The translations under genes and the position numbers were made by a program. A stretch of DNA of 64,000 bases from positions 16,263 to 80,262 of the forward strand of contig JBOHFF010000152.1 of the NCBI GenBank assembly GCA_050699515.1. The letters are read 5' to 3'. Position 1 is the stretch's first letter. Each line of letters begins with the position of its first letter. Shown here one piece after another: positions 1 through 8,902 of the stretch. The stretch is from GCA-003244245 sp050699515 (GTDB taxonomy: Bacteria; Actinomycetota; Actinomycetes; Mycobacteriales; Pseudonocardiaceae). The notes beneath the pieces were generated by a model. It was not told where the DNA came from. It searched no databases and was given only the letters and a program-made list of their open reading frames with translations.

Positions 1-221
1 CGGTGGAGTGTCCTCCGCGGTGTTGATGTGACGACCTGAGAGAGGGCTGCGGGCACCGGTGAGATCGCGGGCTCACGGAAATCCGTGACAAGGATCGTCG
101 GCGGTGGCCGCACCGGGTGGATGTATTTAAACCGGACGAACGGCTCTCTTTCAGGCAGGCACGTCACTGGTCCATCGCGGCTGACGCAGGGACAGCCGGC
201 CGGTGTCAGAGCGGAGCCAGG

Positions 222-3125
222 ATGGTTGAGAAAGTGCTTGCGGTGGGTCAGGACAGCCCGATGGTGGGCCGTGGCCGGGAGTTGCACGCCACCCAGCAGG
301 TCCTCGCGCGCCTTGCGGCAGGCCGGCCTGCGGTGGTGGAGGTGACCGGGGAGCCTGGCATCGGCAAGACCCGGCTGCTCGATGAGCTGACGCGCGCCGC
401 GGAGAGACGGGGTTATGTCGTTGCGTGTGGCGGGGCCGAGGAAGGTGATCGCGACTTCCCGTACGCCGCGATCACCCGCGCGCTGGATCCGCTGATCGAG
501 GCCCTCGACCCACGGATGCTGGGCGCCCTTGAGCAGGAGCAGTTGGCTGCGGTGCTCCCGTCGCTGCCTGGCCGGCGGGTGGCGCCCGGCGCTCTGGCGG
601 GACCCGAGCAGCGACGGTTGCTCACCGCGGTGCGTGCTCTGCTGGTCCAGTTGGCTCGGCGCCGGCCGTTGGTGCTGGCGCTGGACGATCTGCAGTGGGC
701 CGACGGTGGGTCGGTCGAGCTGCTGAGCTACCTGTTGCGGAGTCTGCCGGCGGATCCGGTGCTGCTCGCGCTGGCCTATCGACCCCGCCAGGTGAGCGCG
801 TCGCTGGCATCGGCAATCGACACCACCCGGGAGGCGATCCGGCTTGAGCTCGGTCCGCTCTCCGTCCCCGCGGTGAGCTCCCTGCTGGACCGGCTCGGCC
901 TGTCGTTGCCGCCGGTGGCTCGCGCGGATCTGCACACTGCCAGTGGGGGAAACCCCTGCTACCTGCTGGCGCTCGCCCCCGGTAGCAGGACTTCCCCGGC
1001 GAGCCCGGCCGGCACGGGTTTGGCAGCTCAGGTCCGGCGGATGCTGCTGTGTGAGGTCGATGCGCTGCCGGCCGCCTCGCGGAACGTGGCGCTGCTCGCC
1101 GCGGTGGCCGGCGACGTCGTCCGCCCGGAGATCGTGGCGGCGGTGGCGCAGGTTCCTGAGCCCACGGTGCTTACCGCGCTGGACGAGATGGCCGCCCGTG
1201 ACCTGATCCGGGAAACCGAGATGCCAGGAGCTTGGCGCTTCCGGCATCCGGTGTTGCGCCAGGTTGTCTACGATGCAGTGCCGCCAGGTCAGCGGTTGGC
1301 CGCGCACCGGCGGACCTCCCTGGTGCTGGAAGCGCGTGGCGTACCGCTCGGTGAGCGGGCGCATCATGTGGAGTGCGCCGCCCCACGGGGAGATGAGTCG
1401 GCGGTAGCGCTGCTCGCCGAGGCCGCCAGAACCAGCCTGGCCGGCGCACCAACCACCGCGGTGCGCTGGTATGAGGCTGCGTTGCGCTTGGTGCCGGAAC
1501 GGGAGGACACCAGCCGATCACACCGAGAGCTGCTGGTGGCCTACGCCGACGCGCTGGTCGTCACCGGTCGGCTCCCCGACGCCGCCGAGGCGCTCGTCAG
1601 TGCGTTGCCGGTCGCCGGCGATCCGGCGAACGACGCCTGTCTCGCCGCGCAGGCCGGGCGGGTGTACAACCTGCACGGCCGGCATGACCGGGCAGCGGAT
1701 CTGCTCTATCCCGCGCTGGCCGCGCTGCCGGATCACGGCGGCCAGCCGGTGTCGGCGCTCACGCTCGAGCTGGCTCAGGTGGCGTTCTGGCGACGGGATT
1801 ACCGCGCGATGCACCGCTTCACCGACCAGGCCCTGGACGGTGCGAGGTTGCTGGACAACGCCCCGCTGCTCGTGGACGCGGTGGCACAGCGGGCATTCGC
1901 CGGCTATCAACTCGGCGCTACCGCGGACGCGCTCGGGTACCTCGCTGAGGCTGCCGACATCGCTGACGCACTGCCGGATCAGGTGCTCGCGAGGCGTATC
2001 GAGGCACTCAGCCATCTCGGACACGTCGAGACCGTGCTCGGTCATGAGCGTGCCGCGCTGCGCCACGTCGACCGTGCCCTGGCGATCGCCCAGCGCACTG
2101 GAGCGGACTATGTGGTGCCGCTCCTGCGCTGTAACCGTACCCGCTCGTTGATCCACCAGGGCCGGCTGGTCGAGGCCGTCGCGGAGGCCGAGACCGCGCT
2201 GGAGGGTGCACTCACCTGCGCCAACGAGATGTTCCGCACCGTGGCACTGCTCTATGCCACCTGGGCCTGCCGTGACCGCGGTGACCCCGTCGCGGCCGTC
2301 CGGTATGGCGAGCAGGCCTTGGCTGCCGGACGAGACCTCAGCGTGTTGGCGACCGCGGTCGCGGGGCTACACCTTGCCGAGGCGCTCTATGACCTAGGCG
2401 CCATGGAGCGAGCGCTCAGCGTGCTGCTGACCGCCGCAGGTGGAGGAGACCTCATCTCACTCGAGCCGCCGCTGCGACCGCGAGGATACGAGCTGCTCGC
2501 CCGCGCGGAGGCGACCCGAGGGCAAGTGGCCGCGGCGGCGAGGTACGCCGAGCTCGCCATGCGCGCTCCGATCGCCTCCTTCCCCCGTGGGCGCCTGCAT
2601 GCCCAGCGAGCGCAGGCCATCGCGTTGTGCGCGCAGGGACGGCACAGCGAGGCGGTGATCGCCGCCGCCGCGTCGGTCGAGGACGCTCAGGTCGTCCAAG
2701 CGCCGGTGGAGATCGGCCGATCCCGGCTGCTGCTCGGCCGCCTCCAGAACACCGTGGGAGACCGCGAGCAGGCCGCGCGGACGCTGGCCCAGGCCGAAGC
2801 CGATCTCGCCACGATCGGTGCCGACCGAGAACGTGATCTCACCGCCCGTGAGCTACGGACGATGGGGATACGGACGCTGGAAAGACGGCTCCGCCCCGCG
2901 CACCACGCCGATGGCACATCCCGACTGTCAACACGAGAGCGGCAGGTTGCCGAGCTGGTCGCCGCCGGTCGCACGAACCGGCAGATTGCTGCCCAGTTCG
3001 CCATCAGCGAAAACACGGTCGAGACGCACCTGAAGCGGATCTTCGCCAAACTGGAGGTCTCCTCGCGAGCAGCGGTCGCCGCCGCGATAGTGGGAACGGC
3101 AGGTTGCCGTCACACCACCGCGTAA
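222..3125 (+). CDS. LuxR-family large ATP-binding (LAL) regulator
   Basis: A roughly 967-residue STAND-type transcriptional regulator. An N-terminal AAA/STAND ATPase has a Walker A GEPGIGKT at about residues 43-50 and a Walker B region PLVLALDDLQWAD. A long alpha-helical TPR-like middle follows, and the C-terminus is a NarL/LuxR HTH (LSTRERQVAELVAAG ... TVETHLKRIFAKL). Proteins of this layout bind an unknown ligand through the helical region and activate nearby operons. The frame is open from 117, but the ATG at 222 is preferred: a GGAG lies just upstream and the ATPase starts soon after it. The C-terminus converges with the next gene and their stops overlap. No obvious target operon lies beside it. 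Confidence 0.9.
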   Translation: MVEKVLAVGQDSPMVGRGRELHATQQVLARLAAGRPAVVEVTGEPGIGKTRLLDELTRAAERRGYVVACGGAEEGDRDFPYAAITRALDPLIEALDPRMLGALEQEQLAAVLPSLPGRRVAPGALAGPEQRRLLTAVRALLVQLARRRPLVLALDDLQWADGGSVELLSYLLRSLPADPVLLALAYRPRQVSASLASAIDTTREAIRLELGPLSVPAVSSLLDRLGLSLPPVARADLHTASGGNPCYLLALAPGSRTSPASPAGTGLAAQVRRMLLCEVDALPAASRNVALLAAVAGDVVRPEIVAAVAQVPEPTVLTALDEMAARDLIRETEMPGAWRFRHPVLRQVVYDAVPPGQRLAAHRRTSLVLEARGVPLGERAHHVECAAPRGDESAVALLAEAARTSLAGAPTTAVRWYEAALRLVPEREDTSRSHRELLVAYADALVVTGRLPDAAEALVSALPVAGDPANDACLAAQAGRVYNLHGRHDRAADLLYPALAALPDHGGQPVSALTLELAQVAFWRRDYRAMHRFTDQALDGARLLDNAPLLVDAVAQRAFAGYQLGATADALGYLAEAADIADALPDQVLARRIEALSHLGHVETVLGHERAALRHVDRALAIAQRTGADYVVPLLRCNRTRSLIHQGRLVEAVAEAETALEGALTCANEMFRTVALLYATWACRDRGDPVAAVRYGEQALAAGRDLSVLATAVAGLHLAEALYDLGAMERALSVLLTAAGGGDLISLEPPLRPRGYELLARAEATRGQVAAAARYAELAMRAPIASFPRGRLHAQRAQAIALCAQGRHSEAVIAAAASVEDAQVVQAPVEIGRSRLLLGRLQNTVGDREQAARTLAQAEADLATIGADRERDLTARELRTMGIRTLERRLRPAHHADGTSRLSTRERQVAELVAAGRTNRQIAAQFAISENTVETHLKRIFAKLEVSSRAAVAAAIVGTAGCRHTTA

Positions 3126-4395
3126 GACGCTAAACGATCGTCGAGGTGACGCACAGCGGGGGTACGTTTCCAGGGTTGCAATTCAGCGCGACCCTGCTTC
3201 AGCCGTTCGACGAGCCGGGCCGAGCTGTTGCGCGCCGCGATCTCACCGGCGTCGCCGAACAACCGGGCGGCCTCGTCGATTTCGTTGCCCTGCACGCGCG
3301 CCTTGCCAAGATCCACGATCGTCATCGCGAGGTTCCTGGCATACGACGGGTCGAGGGTTTCGAGGGACTGTTGTATACAAGACACAGCATGGCCGGTCTC
3401 GCCGAGTTTGAGGTGGCACTCGCCGCGAAACGACAGGTGGAGCGCTTCGTCATAGAAATGGGCATGACTCGGGGACCGGTCGCCGGCGGGGAGCACGGTG
3501 CGGGCGGTGTCGAGTGCCCGCAAACACGCCTCCTGCTGCCCGTCGGCGGCGTACGCTCGCGCGGCCATATCAGCGGTGACGGCACGTAACCGAACGTCAT
3601 CAGTGCGGTGTGCCCACTGTTGCGCAGCGACGGCGTGGTCGATCCCGATGCGTGGCCTGCCCTGCCAGGTTTCGAGCTGGCTCATCTGGCATAGCACGAA
3701 CGCACCCAGCCCGATGTTCCCCGCTTCGTGGGCCAGCGCGCGGGCATCCTCGTAGTAGTACGCGGCGTTGTCGAACTGGTTGAGGTCGTACGAGAGCCAG
3801 CCGGCCTGGCGCGATGCCTCACTCAGCGTCGAGAGCATCCGGGGCTGCAGGGCGGCCGGGCATTCGGGCATCAGCATGTGAGCCAGATCCCGCTGGGCGA
3901 GCACGGTGTTGAGGGCCGCCTGCGGGCCTAGCGCGTCATCCTGCCGCGCGCAGCGCCACAGCACCGCCTCGATGTGCTCGATGGTCTGCGTGTCGACCCG
4001 GCCAGACCCGCTGAGCACCGACGCGACGCGCTGCTGCGCGTCGCCGCTGAGGGCGGGCAGCAGCGCCGCGGTGGACGCGGCCCAGCCCAGCACACGCAAG
4101 GTGTTGCGACGGTCCACGGTGTGCGCCCAACTGCGGAGGGACTGAACAAGCAGATGGTACGCCTGGTCGCGCTCCCGGGGCGTGCTGAGCGCGTCACGCT
4201 CGGACAGCGCCGACGATCCAAGATGGATCTTGAGTAGGGTCGCGAGATCGCTCGGCACGATGAGCCCGGTATCACGTTCATCTTTCGGCAACGCTGCCGG
4301 AGCACCTCGGCCACGTCCACCCACGACTTACCGTCGGCGCGCAGCACCCGCACCAACTCCTCACGCTGCTGCTTCTGGCTGCGCGGCTCAGCCAC
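3110..4395 (-). pseudogene. XRE-type TPR regulator lacking its HTH (internal deletion and frame change)
   Basis: The start (GTG at 4395) and first residues MAEPRSQKQQREELVRVL ... VAEVLRQR match the beginning of an actinobacterial helix-turn-helix/TPR regulator. Immediately after, near 4290, the reading frame changes. The other frame resumes at a point that in the family follows the HTH (PSDLATLLKIHLG) and continues with about 390 residues of alpha-helical repeats to the stop at 3110. The DNA-binding HTH itself is therefore missing. The long TPR frame is intact and could be made from an internal start, but it could not bind DNA by the usual domain. It converges on the LAL gene. The family call is fairly secure; whether the remnant is expressed is unknown. 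Confidence 0.75.
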
Positions 4396-4623
4396 GGCGC
4401 TTCCGCGACATCACATGGTCCCCGTTCTCTTGGTGATCTTCGCCGGTGGGAGAGGAACACTACCTGATCATTGAGGTCGTGCCCAGAATACCGCTGAAGT
4501 TCCCTGGCAAACCGGGATGCCGCTGCCGGAAATCGCCGCCGCTCAGGGTGGATTGTCAGCCAACATCTCGCCATCGACGGGCTGGCGTCGCGCAGTTCAA
4601 ACAGGGCGCAGTGGGCGGTTCTG

Positions 4624-5539
4624 TCATCTGCCAGTATGGATGTAAGGGATCATACGGCGAAGGGTGTGGGCGGCGTTCCGTGCGGCGGAATCGTGCCGGT
4701 CGTCGTTCTTGGTACGATCGGCGGGATCGGACATTCCACGAATCACCACCCAGCCCGGGATGGTACCGGAGGCCGAGGAGGTCTCGTGGCAGAACTGACT
4801 CAGCCCGCTGGCTTTCGTGTCCACGGCAAGAATTTTGTCGTTGTATGCATGGAGGTATTTGCGGATCTCACTCTCCCGATCCGCGATCACGGCGTCGCCT
4901 GATCCGACCGGGCCATGGAAGACCCGGAAGGAAGCGGTCCGTCTCGTGGATTCCGCGACGCGAAGCTCCGCGGGCTCGCCGTGATCGGTGAAGAAGGAGT
5001 TCACTGCGTGGACCATCCAGGCAGGGGACTCCTGCTCCTCGCCCCGGGGTCGAACTCCTTCGGAAGTCACCTTGCGCAGGTCGTAATACACGACGCGGGT
5101 GGCCACGACCACGTCCTCGACAGTGATGGAGCGATGGATCGCCCCACCGATTCCCACCAGGACCAGCACCGCTGGGTCGTAGTAACGCCGCAGATTTCCC
5201 AGCGCTGTCATCGTGGCACGCTGCCCCGGACCCGAGGCCCGAGTCGCGACCACGTCGACCGCTGCTCCGAGCACCTTCACATTACCCGTGTAGAATCGCT
5301 GTTCCCTGGTCTTCGCCTCATCCTCCTCGAGTCCGAATTCCGTCAGGACCGCTCTCGCCTCTGTGGCCAGAATCGTGATGACGCCTATTCCCCACGCGCC
5401 GCGTGGTTCCGGAGCTGTTCGTGTGTGGTGGGGAGAGTGGCCGACGGTGACGCTCGCACCGTCACTGATCGCTGAAACCGGCCACCTGTGTGGTTCCGCC
5501 GTACGTGACGACGCCACTGTTCTTCATTATCTTGCTCAT
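4624..5539 (-). CDS. Nucleoside phosphorylase/MTA-SAH nucleosidase-like protein with N-terminal glycine-rich motif (one-base frameshift)
   Basis: The main frame has the PNP/UDP phosphorylase fold: a start strand GVITILATEARAV, a glycine loop VLVGIGGAI, a segment AVDTKASGLSQFCHE in the position of the nucleosidase VDMEG region, and VVIRGMSDPAD with the catalytic-type Asp. The usual Met-Glu of VDME is Thr-Lys here, so the substrate or activity may differ from MTA/SAH nucleosidase. The likely N-terminus lies in another frame from ATG 5539 (NSGVVTYGG). Dropping one base from the AAA run at 5475-5477 joins the two and restores a motif that matches the C-terminus of the upstream protein. Otherwise translation needs a GTG at 5517. 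It forms an ATGA-coupled unit with that upstream gene. Such domains occur as effectors in bacterial conflict systems (family knowledge); the role here is inferred. Confidence 0.7.
5462..5539 (-). CDS. 25-residue ORF carrying the NSGV..GG.T motif (probable N-terminus of the phosphorylase-like gene)
   Basis: A 25-codon frame whose ATG overlaps the stop of the upstream gene (ATGA at 5536-5539), so it is well placed for coupled translation. It contains NSGVVTYGGTTQV, which matches NSGVLNMGGKTEV at the C-terminus of the upstream protein. It ends at a TGA inside the beginning of the phosphorylase-like frame. Either it is a free peptide or, more likely, it is the true N-terminus of the downstream protein separated by a single-base insertion. 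Confidence 0.5.
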   Translation of the reverse strand: MSKIMKNSGVVTYGGTTQVAGFSDQ

Positions 5540-6378
5540 GCGCTCTTTCCTTCCACTCCGGCAGCGAAGACGACCTGCGGGCTCGTCCCCACGGCCGACT
5601 GGTTCACTTCCGTCTTGCCGCCCATGTTGAGCACCCCGCTGTTGATGATGTTGGTGGCCTGCTTCTCGAACATTGAGATATCTACGTCGTGGGCTTTCAA
5701 ATAGTCTTTGGTGGCTTTGAGGATCCGCTGTTCGATGATCTTCATGTCCTCGTAGATAACGGTCTTGTCCAGCTGGGCATGCTTCCAGTCGTCGGCCTTC
5801 TCCACCCGGACTGCTACCCGCGCCCCAACCGTGACGCCACGGCGAGGAATGTGGGTGCGGTCTTTGGCCGACGATCTGGCACGCGCCAACACCCAAGGTA
5901 TCTCCGCCATCCGCCATAGTCTCGTGACATCCGCAGGGAGCGCGAACACGGATCGCACGGCGGAGCGGAATACCGCGCTCGTTCCGTGTTCCGCGAATGC
6001 ATCGATCATCTGGTACTCGTGCGGAGTCCGAGTCAGGGCACAGGTCGCGACATCGAGGCTGAGGCAGCGACCCTTCACGCTGACCCGCAACAGGACCGTG
6101 GTGACCAGCTCCCCGCCTGCGATGGGTACGCTGATTTCCAGGAAGTGATGGGCGGCGGACCGATGGTTCTTGATGGCTGGCCGCACGTCGAGCCCATTGC
6201 TCAGCAGACCCCGGTCGTCGCAGATGTCTGCCTCGGCGATGTAGAGTCGATCACGCACTTGCAGCCCTGGCAGGTTCTCCGGGCCCGGGTCAGTGCCGAG
6301 CTGCTGCAGTGTCGATCGCAACTGCTCCACCAGGTCAGGAGTCTCGAAAGGTGGACTGGCGTGCTCACGCTGCGCCAT
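5536..6378 (-). CDS. Unknown protein with C-terminal NSGV glycine-rich motif, partner of the phosphorylase-like protein
   Basis: I do not recognise the family by name. From ATG 6378 the product is about 280 residues: a beta-rich middle (HHFLEISVPIAGGELVTTVLLRVSV), a hydrophobic stretch around FRSAVRSVFALPADV, a helical segment (EDMKIIEQRILKATKDYLKAHDVDISMFEKQ) and then a C-terminal tail NIINSGVLNMGGKTEV followed by QSAVG. Tails of this kind resemble short amyloid-signalling motifs described on paired bacterial conflict proteins, but that is inference. Its stop overlaps the start of the motif-bearing downstream frame. The frame is open upstream to 6621, but that part is antisense to a NUDIX-regulator relic, so the internal ATG is preferred. 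Confidence 0.6.
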   Translation of the reverse strand: MAQREHASPPFETPDLVEQLRSTLQQLGTDPGPENLPGLQVRDRLYIAEADICDDRGLLSNGLDVRPAIKNHRSAAHHFLEISVPIAGGELVTTVLLRVSVKGRCLSLDVATCALTRTPHEYQMIDAFAEHGTSAVFRSAVRSVFALPADVTRLWRMAEIPWVLARARSSAKDRTHIPRRGVTVGARVAVRVEKADDWKHAQLDKTVIYEDMKIIEQRILKATKDYLKAHDVDISMFEKQATNIINSGVLNMGGKTEVNQSAVGTSPQVVFAAGVEGKSA

Positions 6379-6651
6379 ATCGTCCCCACTGTGGCGACCG
6401 TGTTCTGCGCCGAGCCGTTCACACTCAGCGATCTCCGGCGCGTCTACGAGGTGATCTGGGGGCTCACACTGGACCCGAGCAACTTCCGTCGCAAGCTTCT
6501 CCAAGCTGACGGGTTCCTCGAATCCACCGACCAACGTCGCATCTCGGCGACCGGTCGCCCCGCAACCCTCTATCGCAAAGGTCCAGCGCGCCTGCTCATG
6601 CCACCCTTCCTGCGCCCGCAAGACGCCACCAAAGCCGAAGTCGCGTCCTAG
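6361..6651 (+). pseudogene. C-terminal winged-helix fragment of an NrtR-like NUDIX regulator
   Basis: The frame reads FTLSDLRRVYEVIWGLTL, DPSNFRRKLL and GRPATLYRKG, which is the conserved C-terminal winged-helix part of NrtR-type NUDIX-domain proteins. The catalytic NUDIX domain that should precede it is absent; upstream sequence in this frame is antisense to the gene above. It is about 95 residues and has no plausible start of its own, so I call it a relic. Confidence 0.65.
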
Positions 6652-6675
6652 CCGTCGCCACCCAACGGCGATGGG

Positions 6676-7695
6676 TCACTCCCCGGTCGGTAGCTCAGCG
6701 TGCCCGCCGAATTGCTTGCGCATCGCGGAGATCAGCTTTCCGCCGTAGTCGCCTTCGCGGCGCGAGCTGAAACGTTCGTAGAGTGCGGCGCTCAGGACGT
6801 TGGCCGGGACACCCTCCTCGACGGCGGCCAGCACCGTCCAGCGGCCCTCGCCGGAATCAGAGACCCGGCCGCTGAATTCCTCCAGGCCGGGTGACTCGTG
6901 CAGCGCGCTGGCGGTCAGGTCGAGCAGCCACGAGCCGATCACGGTGCCGCGCCGCCAGAGCTCGGCGACCTGCGGGATGTCGAAGTCGTACTGGTAGTAG
7001 TCGGGATCGCGCAGCGGCGCGGTCTCGGCGTCGGCCGGATGGTCGTGGGTGCCGATGTCGGCGTGGCGCAGCACGTTGAAGCCCTCGGCGTAAGCGGCCA
7101 TCAGCCCATACTCGATGCCGTTGTGCACCATCTTGACGAAATGGCCCGCGCCGGGCGGGCCGCAATGCTGGTAGCCGTGCTCGGCGGTGCTGGGCTCGCC
7201 GTCGCGACCAGGCGTGCGGGGCGCGGTCGCCACGCCTGGCGCGATCGTCCGGAAGATCGGGTCGAGGTGCGCGATCGGGTCCGGGTTGCCGCCGATCATC
7301 AGGCAGTAGCCTCGCTCGAGGCCCCACACACCGCCGCTGGTGCCGATGTCGACATAGTGGATGCCGCTGGGGGCCAGCGCGCGGGCACGGTCGACGTCAT
7401 CGCGGTAATAGCTGTTACCGCCGTCGATGATGATGTCACCCGGCTCTAGATGCTCGGCGAGTTCCTCGACGATCCGACCGGCCAGCGCGGTCGGAACCAT
7501 GATCCACGCGGCCCGAGGGATGTCCAGTGCGGCGGCGAACTCCGCCAGCGAACTCGCACCGGTCGCGCCCTCGCCGACCAGTTCCCGGACTGCCGCTTCA
7601 TTGACGTCGTAGACGACACAGTGATGCCCACCGCGCAGCAACCGCCGCACGATGTTCGCCCCCATCCGTCCCAAACCCACCATGCCCAGCTGCAC
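6676..7695 (-). CDS. gnd: 6-phosphogluconate dehydrogenase, decarboxylating
   Basis: A 339-residue protein of the shorter bacterial 6PGDH type. It oxidises and decarboxylates 6-phosphogluconate to ribulose 5-phosphate in the cytosolic pentose phosphate pathway. The Rossmann motif GLGRMG is near residue 6. The substrate-binding region reads IIDGGNSYYRDD and GTSGGVWGLERG, and the catalytic region is GAGHFVKMVHNGIEYGLM. The GTG at 7695 is chosen because the nucleotide-binding strand starts there and a G-rich ribosome-binding stretch precedes it; the frame is open further upstream. Short enzymes of this type often use NAD, which I cannot test here. A 19-bp hairpin separates it from the protease gene upstream. 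Confidence 0.92.
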   Translation of the reverse strand: MQLGMVGLGRMGANIVRRLLRGGHHCVVYDVNEAAVRELVGEGATGASSLAEFAAALDIPRAAWIMVPTALAGRIVEELAEHLEPGDIIIDGGNSYYRDDVDRARALAPSGIHYVDIGTSGGVWGLERGYCLMIGGNPDPIAHLDPIFRTIAPGVATAPRTPGRDGEPSTAEHGYQHCGPPGAGHFVKMVHNGIEYGLMAAYAEGFNVLRHADIGTHDHPADAETAPLRDPDYYQYDFDIPQVAELWRRGTVIGSWLLDLTASALHESPGLEEFSGRVSDSGEGRWTVLAAVEEGVPANVLSAALYERFSSRREGDYGGKLISAMRKQFGGHAELPTGE

Positions 7696-7749
7696 CCCAC
7701 CACCCTGACACACCACCCGCACTCGGCGCGGGCGCCCCACCCCGACTCT

Positions 7750-7821
7750 CAGCCTCCCGAACTCAACACCAGTGTTGCTGGGCGGGCTTGCGAGAACTCT
7801 GCTGTTGAGTTCGGGAGGCTG
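7750..7821 (-). terminator. 19-bp perfect inverted repeat, probable terminator of the protease gene
   Basis: Arms 7750-7768 and 7803-7821 are exact reverse complements (CAGCCTCCCGAACTCAACA and its complement) separated by 34 bases. It lies between the stop of the protease gene (7843) and the start of gnd (7695), both on the minus strand. No T-run is seen, as is common for actinobacterial terminators. A residue of a mobile element is possible. Confidence 0.5.
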
Positions 7822-7842
7822 GAGGCAGGGGGGAGCTCGCGA

Positions 7843-8709
7843 CTAGGCGAAAGCGGGGTGGAAGGGTTCGGTGCCCAGGGCCAGGGACACGATGCCCAGG
7901 TCGCCGTGGGTGTTGAGGTAGTTGAGCTCGCGGGACAGGTCACCGATGCCGTTGCTGCCGGCCAGCGGTGCCACGGCCAGCGAGGTCAGCACACCCAGCG
8001 CCTTGCCGTCGTGGGCGAGCACGGCGCTGCCGGAGTCACCGGGGATCCCGGGCGATGCCGTGTAGCAGGTGTGTGACCAGCCCTCGCCCTGGTCGCCCAG
8101 GCTGATGCCCTGCTTCGGGGACAGCTGGGTGGCCCCGCCCCGCAACGGCGAATTGCCGTAGGTGAAGACCTTCTCCCCGAACGCGGGTGAGCCCGTGGTG
8201 ATACCGGTCGGCCCCCCGAAGACCGGCAGGCTCGGGTTGATCTTGCCGTGATCAGCGGGGTCGATCTTGACGAGGGCGAAGTCGTTGAAGTCGCAGGCAT
8301 TGGCGTCCTGCTCAGCGCGCTTGGCCATGGTGATCCAGGAGCTGTACACCAGAGTGCCCGGCTTGCTGGCGCCGCCGATCGTGACCGGCGTGCCCAGCGG
8401 CTCCGTGGCTGCGGTGCAGCCGTTGGTCTCGGTTGCAGGTCCGGTGCCGGCGCAGTGCGCGGCCTGCCCGATGAACACGTCGGTGTCGTTGTAGAAGATG
8501 AAGTTGGCGGTGCACTTGCCGGCGCCCTGAGTCTCGGTGAGCACCCCGGGGTGAACGGTGGCGGTCCCTGCCGGCGCCCAGACCGGTACCGCGGCTGCGG
8601 CGGTGCCGGGTGCCTGCACAGCGACCAACACCACCGCCGCGATGGCGGTCAATGCCATCGACGCGGCTCGGACCATGCGGCGGGGACCCTTCACGACGCG
8701 GTGGTGCAT
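7843..8709 (-). CDS. Secreted trypsin-like (S1) serine protease
   Basis: A 288-residue precursor from ATG 8709. The N-terminus MHHRVVKGPRRMVRAAS is basic and is followed by a hydrophobic signal core ending near GTAAAAVPVW, so export by Sec or Tat is expected. The chymotrypsin triad is visible: AAHC (His), NDFALVKID (Asp) and GDSGSAV (Ser). Cysteines flank these motifs, as is usual in exported S1 proteases. It is transcribed towards gnd but separated from it by a strong hairpin, so it is probably monocistronic. The frame opens further upstream to 8775, without a plausible signal peptide. Confidence 0.88.
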   Translation of the reverse strand: MHHRVVKGPRRMVRAASMALTAIAAVVLVAVQAPGTAAAAVPVWAPAGTATVHPGVLTETQGAGKCTANFIFYNDTDVFIGQAAHCAGTGPATETNGCTAATEPLGTPVTIGGASKPGTLVYSSWITMAKRAEQDANACDFNDFALVKIDPADHGKINPSLPVFGGPTGITTGSPAFGEKVFTYGNSPLRGGATQLSPKQGISLGDQGEGWSHTCYTASPGIPGDSGSAVLAHDGKALGVLTSLAVAPLAGSNGIGDLSRELNYLNTHGDLGIVSLALGTEPFHPAFA

Positions 8710-8902
8710 ACCGGTGTTCCTCCCGTATGACGTCGGCTCCAGACTTGCCACCCTCGGCCTCCCGCCGGCCGGCACGTCGCGCGCGGCAACCGAGAGAGAG
8801 CGAGGCTACACAATGAGTGCTCGTGCCGCCCCCGGCGACCCGGGCGCTTCCGGCGATCTCACTCGATCGTCTCCGGCAGCCATGGTGCCCAGCTCGGCGA
8901 CA

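Noticed and set aside
1518..2156. 212-codon minus-strand frame
   Set aside because: Antisense to the helical region of the LAL regulator, whose frame and domains are secure.
5986..6651. 221-codon plus-strand frame as a full gene
   Set aside because: Only the last about 95 residues are NrtR-like; the first part is antisense to the motif-bearing partner gene.
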